Shown one piece after another: positions 22,364 to 31,201 of a stretch of DNA of 44,269 nucleotides. Origin of the DNA: Lachnospiraceae bacterium. GTDB lineage: Bacteria; Bacillota; Clostridia; Lachnospirales; Lachnospiraceae. A program made the translations under genes and the position numbers. A model generated the notes under the pieces. The model had not been told where the DNA came from. It worked only from the letters and a program-made list of their open reading frames with translations, and did no database searches. Every line of letters starts with the position of its first letter. Positions within the stretch are counted from its first letter, which is position 1. The DNA is taken from NCBI GenBank assembly GCA_017540265.1, contig JAFYBJ010000002.1:1-44269 (forward strand). Direction: 5' to 3'.

Positions 22364-23176
22364 ATGAGAAAAAAGATCGGTTTATATCTCCTCACGCTGA
22401 TATGTCTCATGAGTCTTTCTGCCTGCGGTACGAAGGAACCCGCAAGGATACAGTCGGAGGAATCCGCAGCGCAGATAAAGAACGTCACTGAGAATATTGC
22501 GCTGATGCTCTCATCAGGTGATTTTGAGAGCCCCGAATATATCGCTACTCTGGATAATTCCACAGATTATGAATCAGAGACGATGGGAGAGAATTTCAGA
22601 AGATATACAGGTTTCTATCTTGACGCAAAGACATTATCCAAGGCAGTTCATTCGTATCAGGATTCCATCGCTGATATCGGTGATCCGGTTTTTGAAAACA
22701 ATGCTGACGGAAAAATGCGCATTGATATAAAAGCTGATGAGAAGGAAGCTATAGCAACAGTTTATATTGACGGTAGTATTCATGACGGAACCATAGAGCT
22801 TATCGTAGATGACAATTTTGTTATCAACAGTGTCACTACAAATGTTAAGCTTACACTTTCCGAATCCATGAAGAAGGCCGGAATGAATACAATGATCGGC
22901 ATGGGCACCGTGTTTGTAATGCTCATAGTGATATCCTTTGTTATCTCGGCAATGGGTATCATTCCCAAGCTTCAGAACAGTAAGAATAAGAAAAGCGAAG
23001 ATACCGAGAAATCGGTGGAGAAGACCATCGCTTCCATTGTTGAAAGAGAAGAGTCTTCAGTGCCCGAATCCGATGATACTGAGCTTGCGGCAGTTATAGC
23101 TGCTGCAGTAGCCGCATTTGAAGGTAGTGTAAACACTGACGGCTTTGTTGTAAGAAGCATACGCAGAATAAGATAA
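22364..23176 (+). CDS. OadG-family membrane subunit with N-terminal lipoprotein domain
   Basis: The 270-residue product begins with a lipoprotein signal, lipobox LSAC with Cys21. An extracytoplasmic domain (about 25-175, DUF3887-like in feel) follows. A single helix lies at about 178-201 (GMGTVFVMLIVISFVISAMG), then a cytosolic tail ending AAVIAAAVAAFEGS...GFVVRSIRRIR, the OadG C-terminal signature in Lachnospiraceae. OadG/MmdD subunits assemble the membrane decarboxylase and bind the carboxyltransferase. The topology (outside domain, one helix, cytosolic tail) agrees with that role. The extra lipoprotein domain makes it about three times longer than classical OadG (about 80 residues). AAGGAGAGG precedes the start. 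Confidence 0.85.
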   Translation: MRKKIGLYLLTLICLMSLSACGTKEPARIQSEESAAQIKNVTENIALMLSSGDFESPEYIATLDNSTDYESETMGENFRRYTGFYLDAKTLSKAVHSYQDSIADIGDPVFENNADGKMRIDIKADEKEAIATVYIDGSIHDGTIELIVDDNFVINSVTTNVKLTLSESMKKAGMNTMIGMGTVFVMLIVISFVISAMGIIPKLQNSKNKKSEDTEKSVEKTIASIVEREESSVPESDDTELAAVIAAAVAAFEGSVNTDGFVVRSIRRIR

Positions 23177-23200
23177 GATAATCCCAAGGAGGAAATTAAA

Positions 23201-23566
23201 ATGAAAAACTATACCATCACCGTAAACGGAAACGTATATGACGTTACAGTAGAAGAAGGCGCATCTTCAGGTGCTCCTGTTGCAAAGAGCGCACCCAAGG
23301 CAGCTCCCAAGGCTGCTCCCGCAGCACCCAAGGCAGCTTCAGGCGCAGCTGGATCCGTAAAGGTTGAAGCAGGCGCAGCAGGCAAGGTCCTTAAGATCGA
23401 GAAGAAGGTAGGGGAGGCCGTTAAGAAGGGTGACCCCGTTGTCGTAGTTGAAGCTATGAAGATGGAGATCAACTCCGTAGCTCCCGAGGATGGAACAGTT
23501 GCTTCCATCGATTGTGCTGTAGGAGATACTGTAGAGGCCGGTGCAGTTCTTGCAACGCTTAACTGA
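23201..23566 (+). CDS. Biotin carboxyl carrier subunit (biotinyl domain protein)
   Basis: The 121-residue protein has a short beta start (MKNYTITVNGNVYDVTVEE), a flexible Ala/Pro/Lys linker (about 27-55), and a biotinyl domain with the attachment motif VVEAMKMEI, the biotinylated lysine being K87. It carries CO2 between carboxyltransferase and the membrane beta subunit, equivalent to MmdC/GcdC or the 1.3S transcarboxylase subunit. AAGGAGG lies 10-16 bases before the ATG. It sits in the middle of the operon and is the only biotin domain in the window, so both carboxyltransferases must share it. Confidence 0.96.
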   Translation: MKNYTITVNGNVYDVTVEEGASSGAPVAKSAPKAAPKAAPAAPKAASGAAGSVKVEAGAAGKVLKIEKKVGEAVKKGDPVVVVEAMKMEINSVAPEDGTVASIDCAVGDTVEAGAVLATLN

Positions 23567-23603
23567 CAGTTAAGATAAAAGCTTTAGGAGGTTATCAGAA
23601 CCA

Positions 23604-24770
23604 ATGGGTGAGATACTTAACAATCTGCTGAACCAGATGGCTTTCATGAACCCGGATTTCACTTATAAGAATCTGATCATGATAGCGGTAGCTCTTATCT
23701 TCATGTATCTGGCTATCCATTTTGAATTCGAGCCGCTCTTACTTGTGCCTATTTCTTTCGGCATGCTGCTCGTAAATATTTATCCGGATATCATGTTAAG
23801 CTATGAGGATTCACCGAACGGCATAGGCGGATTACTTTATTATTTCTATAAACTTGATGAATGGGCTATACTTCCTTCACTTATATTCATGGGTGTCGGA
23901 GCAATGACCGACTTCGGTCCTCTTATAGCCAATCCTTCCAGCTTCCTTTTGGGAGCGGCTGCACAGTTCGGGATCTTTGCAGCTTACTTCGGAGCGCTTT
24001 TTGAAGGCGCGATGGGCTGGGCAGATTTCAATGACAAGGCTGCAGCTGCCATTTCGATCATAGGCGGTGCTGACGGTCCTACTTCCATCTTCCTTGCAGG
24101 AAAGCTCGGACAGACAAAATACTTAGGACCTATAGCTGTTGCGGCATATTCCTATATGTCACTTGTGCCTATCATACAGCCGCCCATCATGAAACTTCTT
24201 ACAACAAAGAAGGAAAGATCCATAAAGATGGGTCAGCTTCGTCCCGTTACAAAGCTTGAAAAGATCTTATTCCCCATCATAATCACCATCGTTGTATGTA
24301 TGGTCCTTCCTACTACGGCTCCTCTTGTAGGTATGCTGATGCTCGGAAATCTTTTCCGTGAATCCGGAGTTGTAAGACAGCTCACGGAAACAGCATCAAA
24401 TGCACTTATGTACATTGTCGTTATAGTCCTTGGTACTTCGGTTGGCGCTACAACAAGTGCCGAAGCCTTCCTTAACACGGATACGCTTTTCATCGTTGTG
24501 CTCGGACTTGTGGCATTTGCATTCGGAACCATGGCAGGTGTGCTTTTCGGAAAGCTCATGTGTTTGCTGACCCACGGAAGGGTAAATCCTCTTATCGGAT
24601 CGGCCGGAGTTTCCGCAGTGCCCATGGCTGCCAGAGTTTCCCAGAAAGTCGGCGCAGAAGCGGATCCCACAAACTTCCTGCTCATGCATGCGATGGGACC
24701 CAATGTGGCAGGTGTTATAGGAACTGCCGTTGCTGCCGGAACCTTTATGGCTATTTTCGGAGTATTCTGA
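23604..24770 (+). CDS. Sodium ion-translocating decarboxylase subunit beta (OadB/MmdB/GcdB family)
   Basis: The 388-residue polytopic membrane protein decarboxylates carboxybiotin and couples this to Na+ export. The sequence shows about nine hydrophobic helices and the family signature GGADGPTSIFLAGKLG around residue 155, with the Asp used in Na+ binding. MHAMGPNVAGVIGTAVAAG near the C-terminus is also typical. Length is close to the OadB norm. AGGAGG at 23586-23591 precedes the ATG by 12 bases. It could equally serve oxaloacetate or (methyl)malonyl-CoA decarboxylation; the beta subunits are nearly interchangeable by sequence. Confidence 0.95.
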   Translation: MGEILNNLLNQMAFMNPDFTYKNLIMIAVALIFMYLAIHFEFEPLLLVPISFGMLLVNIYPDIMLSYEDSPNGIGGLLYYFYKLDEWAILPSLIFMGVGAMTDFGPLIANPSSFLLGAAAQFGIFAAYFGALFEGAMGWADFNDKAAAAISIIGGADGPTSIFLAGKLGQTKYLGPIAVAAYSYMSLVPIIQPPIMKLLTTKKERSIKMGQLRPVTKLEKILFPIIITIVVCMVLPTTAPLVGMLMLGNLFRESGVVRQLTETASNALMYIVVIVLGTSVGATTSAEAFLNTDTLFIVVLGLVAFAFGTMAGVLFGKLMCLLTHGRVNPLIGSAGVSAVPMAARVSQKVGAEADPTNFLLMHAMGPNVAGVIGTAVAAGTFMAIFGVF

Positions 24771-24814
24771 TCCCGAAAACTTAATTTTAATCAATAATTC
24801 AGGAGGAAAATAAA

Positions 24815-26254
24815 ATGGCTGAAAATAATGAAAAGAAGCCTGTTCAGATCATGGAGACTGTCCTGCGTGATGCTCATCAGTCACTGATCGCGACCAGAAT
24901 GCCTACAGAGATAATGCTTCCCATCCTTGATAAGATGGATAAAGTGGGATACCGTGCCATAGAATGCTGGGGCGGTGCCACCTTCGATGCTTCACTGAGA
25001 TTCCTTAAGGAAGATCCCTGGGAGCGTTTAAGAAAGATACGCGACGGTTTAAAGAACACAAAGACACAGATGCTCTTCAGAGGTCAGAACATCTTAGGTT
25101 ATCGTCCTTATGCCGATGACGTGGTTTACAAGTTCGTTGAGAAGTCCATTGCAAACGGTATCGATGTGATCCGTATCTTCGACTGCTTAAATGACCTTCG
25201 TAACTTAAAGGCTGCCGTTGATGCCACAAACAAGATCAAGAAGCAGGAGGGCAGAGGAGAGTCACAGGTTGCTCTTTCATATACCCTTGGCGATGCGTAT
25301 ACGCTTGAATACTGGACAAAGATGGCAAAAGACATCGAGGAAATGGGTGCCGATTCCATATGTATAAAGGATATGGCAGGCCTCCTTGTTCCTTACAAGG
25401 CTTCCGAGCTTATAAAGGCTATGAAGGAAGTGACAAAGCTTCCCATCGAGCTTCATACACATTACACCTCGGGTGTGGCTTCAATGACTTATCTGAAGGC
25501 TGTTGAGGCAGGTGTTGATATCATCGACTGTGCTATAAGTCCTTTCGCTCTCGGCACCAGCCAGCCTGCAACAGAGGTTATGGTAGAGACCTTTAAGGGT
25601 ACACCGTATGATACCGGTATGGATCAGAATCTTTTAGCAGAGATAGCTGATTACTTTACTCCTTACAGGGATGAATGCTTAAAGAGCGGTCTTATGAGCA
25701 CGAAGGTGCTTGGCGTTAATATCAAGACCCTTCTTTATCAGGTTCCCGGCGGAATGCTTTCAAACATGGTATCCCAGCTTAAGGAACAGCATGCAGAAGA
25801 TAAATACCGTGCGGTTCTTGAGGAGATCCCCAGGGTTCGTAAGGACTGCGGTGAGCCGCCTCTGGTTACACCTTCCTCACAGATCGTTGGTACCCAGGCT
25901 ATCATGAACGTCCTTATGGGCGAGCGCTATAAGGTTGCTACCGACCAGTTCAAGGATCTCTTACGTGGAAATTACGGTCAGACCGTAAAGCCCATGAATC
26001 AGGATATCATAAACAAGGTTATCCCCGGAGAGAAGCGATCAACTGCCCGTTCCGCTGAAGCTACAGGACGTACCGAGCCCGAGCTTGAGTCCCTTGAGAA
26101 GGAAATGAAGCAGTATAAGGAGCAGGAGGAGGACGTACTTTCATACGCTCTTTTCCCTCAGGTTGCCACCGAATTCTTCAAGTACAGGGAAGCACAGAAG
26201 ACAGGTGTGGATGCGAAGAAGAACGATAAGGAAAACGGAGCATATCCTGTCTGA
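24815..26254 (+). CDS. Pyruvate/oxaloacetate carboxyltransferase subunit (OadA / 5S type, no biotin domain)
   Basis: The 479-residue product is a DRE-TIM carboxyltransferase. The start VQIMETVLRDAHQSLIATRM carries the metal Asp D19; the lysine block reads IKDMAGLLVP and the metal histidines are in LHTHYTSG. A conserved carboxylase C-terminal segment follows. It stops before any biotinyl domain, so it matches the 5S subunit of transcarboxylase or a split OadA that uses the separate carrier (23201-23566). It transfers CO2 between oxaloacetate/pyruvate and biotin. Last gene of the operon; a strong terminator follows. AGGAGG precedes the start. Confidence 0.94.
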   Translation: MAENNEKKPVQIMETVLRDAHQSLIATRMPTEIMLPILDKMDKVGYRAIECWGGATFDASLRFLKEDPWERLRKIRDGLKNTKTQMLFRGQNILGYRPYADDVVYKFVEKSIANGIDVIRIFDCLNDLRNLKAAVDATNKIKKQEGRGESQVALSYTLGDAYTLEYWTKMAKDIEEMGADSICIKDMAGLLVPYKASELIKAMKEVTKLPIELHTHYTSGVASMTYLKAVEAGVDIIDCAISPFALGTSQPATEVMVETFKGTPYDTGMDQNLLAEIADYFTPYRDECLKSGLMSTKVLGVNIKTLLYQVPGGMLSNMVSQLKEQHAEDKYRAVLEEIPRVRKDCGEPPLVTPSSQIVGTQAIMNVLMGERYKVATDQFKDLLRGNYGQTVKPMNQDIINKVIPGEKRSTARSAEATGRTEPELESLEKEMKQYKEQEEDVLSYALFPQVATEFFKYREAQKTGVDAKKNDKENGAYPV

Positions 26255-26282
26255 TATTCTTAAGGTTTTTAATGTTTATATC

Positions 26283-26310
26283 AAGGCGTGCTGTCAGGGC
26301 ACGCCTTTTT
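26283..26310. terminator. Intrinsic terminator of the decarboxylase operon
   Basis: AAGGCGTGC (26283-26291), 7-base loop, GCACGCCTT (26299-26307), then T residues. The nine-base stem is perfect. Confidence 0.93.
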
Positions 26311-26336
26311 ACTAAAAGTATTTCCGGAAGGTCGAG

Positions 26337-27200
26337 ATGATAGAAGAGATCAATGAAGCCTATAAAGGCATGAGCAAATCCCATAAAAGAATTGCCGATT
26401 ATATACTTGAACATACTGAAAATGCGGCATTTTTAACTGCTGCAAAGCTTGCGGACGAGTGTGATGTAAGTGAATCCACAGCAGTCCGTTTTGCCAATAT
26501 GATGGGATATGAAGGATATTCGGATTTTCAGAGAGCCTTAGCCGCCGAACTCCAGCGGAAGCTTATCAGTAAAAATACTTCAAGAACCGATCATTACCGT
26601 GAGAACAAAAATGATGTCTTAAAAAGCGTTCTTGTGACCGATGCGCAGAATATTGTGGATACCATTCATCTTGTGGATTCAGCCTCATATGATATGGCTC
26701 TTGAACTCATAGAAAAGGCAAAGCGCATATATGTGATCGGTATCAGGACCTGTTCGCCTCTTGCGGATTATCTTGGCTTTTATCTTAATATGATAAGGCC
26801 GGACGTAAAAGTGATCAACAGCATGAACATAAACGAGATATATGAGCAGCTTTACTGGCTGGATCATGATGATCTTGTGATAGGCATAAGCTTTCCCAGA
26901 TATTCCATCCGTACCCTTAAAGCCATGGAATATGCAAATGAAAAAAGGGCATCCATACTGGGGATCACGGATTGTGAGTATTCTCCCATGAATATGTATT
27001 GTTCATGCAGCCTCTGGGCAAAATCAGATATGATCACGATAGCGGATTCGCTTGTGGCGCCCATGAGCATGATCAATGCAATAGTCGTGGGGCTTTACAT
27101 ACGGAATGAAGAAAAAGTAAGAAAGAATCTCGGTAATATGGAAGATCTCTGGAATAATCTCGAAACCTACAGAGGAGATGAATTTACGGATGGTGTCTGA
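26337..27200 (+). CDS. RpiR/MurR-family transcriptional regulator (HTH plus SIS domain)
   Basis: The 287-residue protein has an N-terminal HTH_6 domain (SHKRIADYILEHTENAAF, SESTAVRFANMMGYEGYSDF) and a C-terminal SIS sugar-phosphate isomerase-type domain from about 110 (RIYVIGIRTCSPLADYLGF). Family members bind phosphosugars and repress or activate sugar catabolic genes. No sugar genes are adjacent, so the effector and targets are unknown. GGAAGG is 5 bases before the ATG. Its 3' end overlaps the next gene, indicating co-transcription with the flavoprotein. Confidence 0.93.
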   Translation: MIEEINEAYKGMSKSHKRIADYILEHTENAAFLTAAKLADECDVSESTAVRFANMMGYEGYSDFQRALAAELQRKLISKNTSRTDHYRENKNDVLKSVLVTDAQNIVDTIHLVDSASYDMALELIEKAKRIYVIGIRTCSPLADYLGFYLNMIRPDVKVINSMNINEIYEQLYWLDHDDLVIGISFPRYSIRTLKAMEYANEKRASILGITDCEYSPMNMYCSCSLWAKSDMITIADSLVAPMSMINAIVVGLYIRNEEKVRKNLGNMEDLWNNLETYRGDEFTDGV

Positions 27201-28554
27201 CATTGTGATCATAGGAGGCGGCGCTTCAGGTATAATGGCTGCCATCGCCGCATCAAAAAAGGGCGCTTTGGTGACTCTTATTGAAAAAGAAGAGCGCCTC
27301 GGAAGAAAGGTCTATATCACCGGGAAGGGCCGGTGTAATCTGACAAATGCCTGTGATACAGCGGACTATTTTGAAAACGTTCTTAAAAATCCCAGGTTCC
27401 TCTACAGCTCTGTATACGGTTTTTGTGCGGATGATATGATGAAAATGCTTGAGGAAAACGGATGCCCCGTAAAAATGGAACGCGGCGGCAGGGTTTTCCC
27501 CGTTTCCGACAGATCCCAGGATGTGCTCTCCTGCCTTGAAAGGATACTTAATAAAAATAAAGTTAAGATCCTGAAAAAAACAAAGGTATCCGGAATCTTA
27601 AGAAGAGCGCTTGATGATGATACATTTAAATATAAAGCTGAAGGTGTTTTTCTTGAAAACGGCGAAAAGATAAGCTCCGATGCCGTTATAGTATGCACCG
27701 GAGGAGTATCTTATGCCGCCACCGGTTCCGACGGAAATTTTTTTGGGCAGTTAAGCGGACTTGGGCACAGCATCATACCTCTTCATCCGGGACTTGTTCC
27801 TTTTGTCATAAAGGAAGAGTATCCCGCCAGGATGCAGGGCCTTTCTCTTAAAAATGTTTCGGTAAGCTTAAAATGCGGGAAAAAGAAATTTAAAGCAGGC
27901 CCCGGGGAAATGATATTTACGCATTTTGGTTTAAGCGGGCCGCTCATTCTTTCACTTTCTTCCGACTACAGCAGGAACTTCGGAGGGGTATCATCGCAGC
28001 TGGATACCGACAACAGCATAAAGAAGAATTATTATGATTCACTTAAAAAAGATAATGATTTCGGGCACCATGAAAGTGCTTATGTAAAAGGTGAGGAAGC
28101 CATACTTTGTATAGACTTAAAGCCTGCAGTAAGCGCCGGCGAGCTTGAAGAGAGGCTTTACAGGGAGATCGACGGGAATAAAAATAAAAGCTTTTCGAAT
28201 ATACTTTCACCCTTCCTTCCGGGACAGCTTAGGGAAGTATTTCCGGATATGGTAAATATAGCGGGGGATAAAAAAGCAAATTCCATAACAAAAGAAGAAC
28301 GCAAAAAGATCACGGAATATATGAAGGCACTTCCTTTCACGGTATGCGGCACCAGGGATTTCAATGAAGCCATCATCACCCTGGGCGGTATCAATGTTAA
28401 AGAGGTGGATCCGGGGTCCATGGGATCAAAGATAGTAAAGGGACTTTTCCTTGCGGGAGAACTTCTTGATATAGACGCATATACGGGCGGTTTCAATCTT
28501 CAGGCAGCCTGGTCGACCGGCTATGCTGCAGGCAGCGCCGCTGCGCAAATATAG
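27190..28554 (+). CDS. NAD(P)/FAD-dependent oxidoreductase, HI0933/BaiN-like family
   Basis: The 454-residue flavoprotein starts with a dinucleotide-binding fold (IVIIGGGASGIMAAIAASKK). It has the HI0933 family signature GRKVYITGKGRCNLTNAC, CTGGVSYAATGSDG, FTHFGLSGP in the middle domain, and ends FLAGELLDIDAYTGGFNLQ plus a Gly/Ala helix. The family reduces various substrates; BaiN-like members act on bile-acid intermediates, but the substrate here is not predictable. ATG at 27178 is directly against its GGAG, so I prefer the ATG at 27190 (12-base spacing), which overlaps the regulator gene by 11 bases. Confidence 0.9.
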   Translation: MVSDIVIIGGGASGIMAAIAASKKGALVTLIEKEERLGRKVYITGKGRCNLTNACDTADYFENVLKNPRFLYSSVYGFCADDMMKMLEENGCPVKMERGGRVFPVSDRSQDVLSCLERILNKNKVKILKKTKVSGILRRALDDDTFKYKAEGVFLENGEKISSDAVIVCTGGVSYAATGSDGNFFGQLSGLGHSIIPLHPGLVPFVIKEEYPARMQGLSLKNVSVSLKCGKKKFKAGPGEMIFTHFGLSGPLILSLSSDYSRNFGGVSSQLDTDNSIKKNYYDSLKKDNDFGHHESAYVKGEEAILCIDLKPAVSAGELEERLYREIDGNKNKSFSNILSPFLPGQLREVFPDMVNIAGDKKANSITKEERKKITEYMKALPFTVCGTRDFNEAIITLGGINVKEVDPGSMGSKIVKGLFLAGELLDIDAYTGGFNLQAAWSTGYAAGSAAAQI

Positions 28555-28579
28555 AGAAAGAGACAAAGGAGGTATAAAA

Positions 28580-29263
28580 ATGAATAACATTTTCGCGGTA
28601 GCGATCGACGGACCGGCAGGTGCCGGAAAAAGCACGATTGCCAGGGAGCTTTCAAAGAAACTTGGCGTGATATATGTGGATACCGGTGCTATGTACAGGG
28701 CTATGGCCCTTTATCTTATAAGGGAAGGAATATCTTCCGGGGACAGCGAAGGCATAAGCAAAAAATGCGAAACCGCTGATATCAGCATACGTTTTGAGAA
28801 CGGTGAACAGCAGGTGGTGCTTAACGGAGAAAATGTTAACGGGCTTATACGTACGGAAGAAGTCGGGCTTATGGCATCATTTTCAAGCCCTAATCCTGAT
28901 GTGAGAAAGAAGCTCGTTGAACTTCAGAGAAAGCTCGCTTCCGAAAAAAGCGTTGTTATGGACGGAAGGGATATAGGAACTGTCGTGCTTCCCGATGCAA
29001 AGGTAAAGATATATCTTACTGCATCATCAAAGGTCAGGGCTAAAAGACGCTTTGATGAGTTAAGCGCAAAGGGAGAGAAATGCGACATGGATCAGATCGA
29101 AGCGGATATCGTAAAAAGAGACGAGCAGGATATGAACAGAGCCATCTCTCCCTTAAAGCAGGCTGATGACGCGATACTTGTCGATACATCCGATATGACG
29201 ATAGATGAAGTTCAGAAAAAACTTATGGATATAGTAAGCGAAAAGACGGGAGTGAATGCCTGA
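28580..29263 (+). CDS. cmk: Cytidylate kinase
   Basis: Cmk phosphorylates CMP and dCMP to the diphosphates using ATP. The 227-residue product has the P-loop DGPAGAGKST near the N-terminus, DTGAMYRAMALY, MDGRDIGTVVLPDA and KRDEQDMNRAISPL, all diagnostic. AAGGAGG at 28566-28572 lies 7 bases before the ATG at 28580; the longer open frame from 28523 overlaps the previous gene and is rejected. Its stop overlaps the ispH start by one base (TGATG). The cmk-ispH-rpsA order is common in clostridia. Confidence 0.97.
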   Translation: MNNIFAVAIDGPAGAGKSTIARELSKKLGVIYVDTGAMYRAMALYLIREGISSGDSEGISKKCETADISIRFENGEQQVVLNGENVNGLIRTEEVGLMASFSSPNPDVRKKLVELQRKLASEKSVVMDGRDIGTVVLPDAKVKIYLTASSKVRAKRRFDELSAKGEKCDMDQIEADIVKRDEQDMNRAISPLKQADDAILVDTSDMTIDEVQKKLMDIVSEKTGVNA

Positions 29264-30111
29264 TGGCTGAGGTTATTACAGCAAAGACCGCCGGATTCTG
29301 TTTCGGCGTAAAACGAGCCGTGGACAAGGCATATGAACTGGCCGGAAACGGCGAAGGGATCTATTCCTTCGGGCCTGTGATACATAATGATGAAGTAGTA
29401 GGCGATCTTGAGTCAAAGGGTGTGAAGGTCCTGAATGATGAAGAAGAACTTATGGCGCTTGAGAAAGGTACCGTGATACTCCGTTCCCACGGAGTTACAA
29501 AGCATGTGATCGATATGCTTGAAAAAAAGGGGATAGGATATATTGATGTCACCTGTCCTTTTGTAAAACGCATACATGATATCGTTTATGAAGAGAGCAA
29601 TGAAAGAGACATACTTATTGTCGGGAATCCCGATCATCCCGAAGTTCAGGGTATAGTGGGCTGGTGCAGGGGAAAGGCGATCGTAATAAAAGATGCAACG
29701 GAAGCCGCGGATTTTAAGCCTGTTGCAGGCAGAGGGTACTGTCTGGTAAGTCAGACTACTTACAATTATAAGAAATTTGAAGAAATTGTTGAAATATTTA
29801 AGAAAAAATTGTATGATACTCATTATGTGAATACTATCTGTAATGCGACGGAGAAACATCAGACCGAAGCACGTGATATCGCATCAAAGGTTGATATGAT
29901 GATCGTGATAGGTGATGAGAAGAGTTCCAACAGCAGAAAGCTTTTTGAGATATGCAGCGAGCAATGTGAGCATACATATTTCATACAGACGCTTAAGGAT
30001 CTTAAACTTGCTGATGATCATCAGGTCGGTTCGGTAGGAATTACAGCGGGGGCTTCCACCCCGAAATATATTATTGAGGAGGTTCAAGATTATGTCCGAA
30101 ATGACATTTGA
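29263..30111 (+). CDS. ispH: 4-hydroxy-3-methylbut-2-enyl diphosphate reductase
   Basis: IspH (LytB) is the [4Fe-4S] enzyme for the last step of the MEP isoprenoid pathway, making IPP and DMAPP. The 282-residue product keeps the three cluster cysteines in AGFCFGVKRA, DVTCPFVKRIH and TICNATEKHQ, and the conserved LRSHGVTK and QTTYNYKKFEE blocks. In many clostridia IspH is fused to ribosomal protein S1; here they are separate but the genes overlap by 20 bases. Translation is probably coupled to cmk through TGATG. Confidence 0.97.
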   Translation: MAEVITAKTAGFCFGVKRAVDKAYELAGNGEGIYSFGPVIHNDEVVGDLESKGVKVLNDEEELMALEKGTVILRSHGVTKHVIDMLEKKGIGYIDVTCPFVKRIHDIVYEESNERDILIVGNPDHPEVQGIVGWCRGKAIVIKDATEAADFKPVAGRGYCLVSQTTYNYKKFEEIVEIFKKKLYDTHYVNTICNATEKHQTEARDIASKVDMMIVIGDEKSSNSRKLFEICSEQCEHTYFIQTLKDLKLADDHQVGSVGITAGASTPKYIIEEVQDYVRNDI

Positions 30112-31201
30112 ACAAATGCTGGAAGATTCATTTAAGAATATCCATACAGGGGATATCGTGGAAGGGACTGTAATTTCCGTTACACCGAGTGAGATCGCAG
30201 TTAACATCGGCTACAAATCAGATGGTATCGTTACAAAGAATGAGTATTCAAACGATCCTTCCGTTGAGCTGACAGAAGCAGTTAAGCCCGGAGATTCTAT
30301 TTCCGTAAAGGTGCTTAAGTTAAATGACGGAGACGGACAGGTAGTGCTTTCCCATAAGCGTATCGCATCCGAGAAGGTAAGCAAGGTGCTTGAGGATGCC
30401 TTCAATGATCATACAGTACTTAAGGCAAAGGTAAGCGAAGTTGTAAAGGGCGGACTTGTCGCTACAGTTGATGAGGTTCCCGTATTCATTCCCGCAAGCC
30501 TTGCTTCCGATACATTTACAAAGAACTTAAATGTATTTGCTGATAAAGAGATCGAATTCTACATGAGCGAATTCAATCCTGCAAAGCGCAGATACATCGG
30601 TGATTGCAAGACCCTCTTAAGAGAGCGCAGGGATGCTGCAAAGGAACAGGCTCTCTCTCATATCGCCGAGGGTGATGTTGTTGAAGGTACCATCAAGAAT
30701 GTAACAAGCTTCGGTGCTTTCGTTGATATAGGCGGCATAGACGGTCTCCTTCATATTTCCGAGATGAGCTGGGGCAGGATCGACTATCCCCAGAACGTAT
30801 TCAAGAAGGGCGATACCGTTAAGGTCATCATCAAAGAGATCAAGGGTGATAAGGTTGCTCTTTCCGCTAAGTTCGATGAGAACAATCCCTGGCTTGGCGT
30901 AGAGAATAAGTATCCTGTAGGAACTATAGTAAAAGGCAAGGTTGCAAGAATGACCGATTTCGGTGCATTCGTTCAGCTTGAGGAGGGTGTTGATGCGCTG
31001 CTCCATGTTTCGCAGATAAGCCGCAAGCGTATCGAGAAGCCTTCTGATGTTCTTTCCGTAGGCGATGAGATCGAGGCTAAGGTTGTTGATATAAATATCG
31101 ATGATCATAAGATCTCACTTTCCATGAAGGAGCTTATAGCAGAGGAAGAGGACAGCGCTGAGATCGCAGGCACTTCTGATGCCGAAGAAGTAAATGAATA
31201 A
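30092..31201 (+). CDS. rpsA: S1-domain RNA-binding protein (ribosomal protein S1-like)
   Basis: The 369-residue protein contains four S1 domains. The first two (about 18-85 and 105-165) are more diverged; domains three and four (about 190-260 and 275-345) carry the typical SFGAFVDIGGIDGLLHISEM and DFGAFVQLEEGVDALLHVSQ. An acidic tail follows. S1-like proteins help mRNA bind the 30S subunit; Firmicute versions are short and may be less essential. GAGGAGG at 30076-30082, inside the end of ispH, is 9 bases before the ATG at 30092. The TTG at 30074 precedes this site and is rejected. Confidence 0.94.
   Translation: MSEMTFEQMLEDSFKNIHTGDIVEGTVISVTPSEIAVNIGYKSDGIVTKNEYSNDPSVELTEAVKPGDSISVKVLKLNDGDGQVVLSHKRIASEKVSKVLEDAFNDHTVLKAKVSEVVKGGLVATVDEVPVFIPASLASDTFTKNLNVFADKEIEFYMSEFNPAKRRYIGDCKTLLRERRDAAKEQALSHIAEGDVVEGTIKNVTSFGAFVDIGGIDGLLHISEMSWGRIDYPQNVFKKGDTVKVIIKEIKGDKVALSAKFDENNPWLGVENKYPVGTIVKGKVARMTDFGAFVQLEEGVDALLHVSQISRKRIEKPSDVLSVGDEIEAKVVDINIDDHKISLSMKELIAEEEDSAEIAGTSDAEEVNE

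Noticed and set aside
29263-31201. IspH-S1 fusion protein
   Set aside because: IspH ends with a stop at 30111 and S1 is in a different frame with its own ribosome-binding site, so they are two proteins; no sign of a frameshift within conserved domains.
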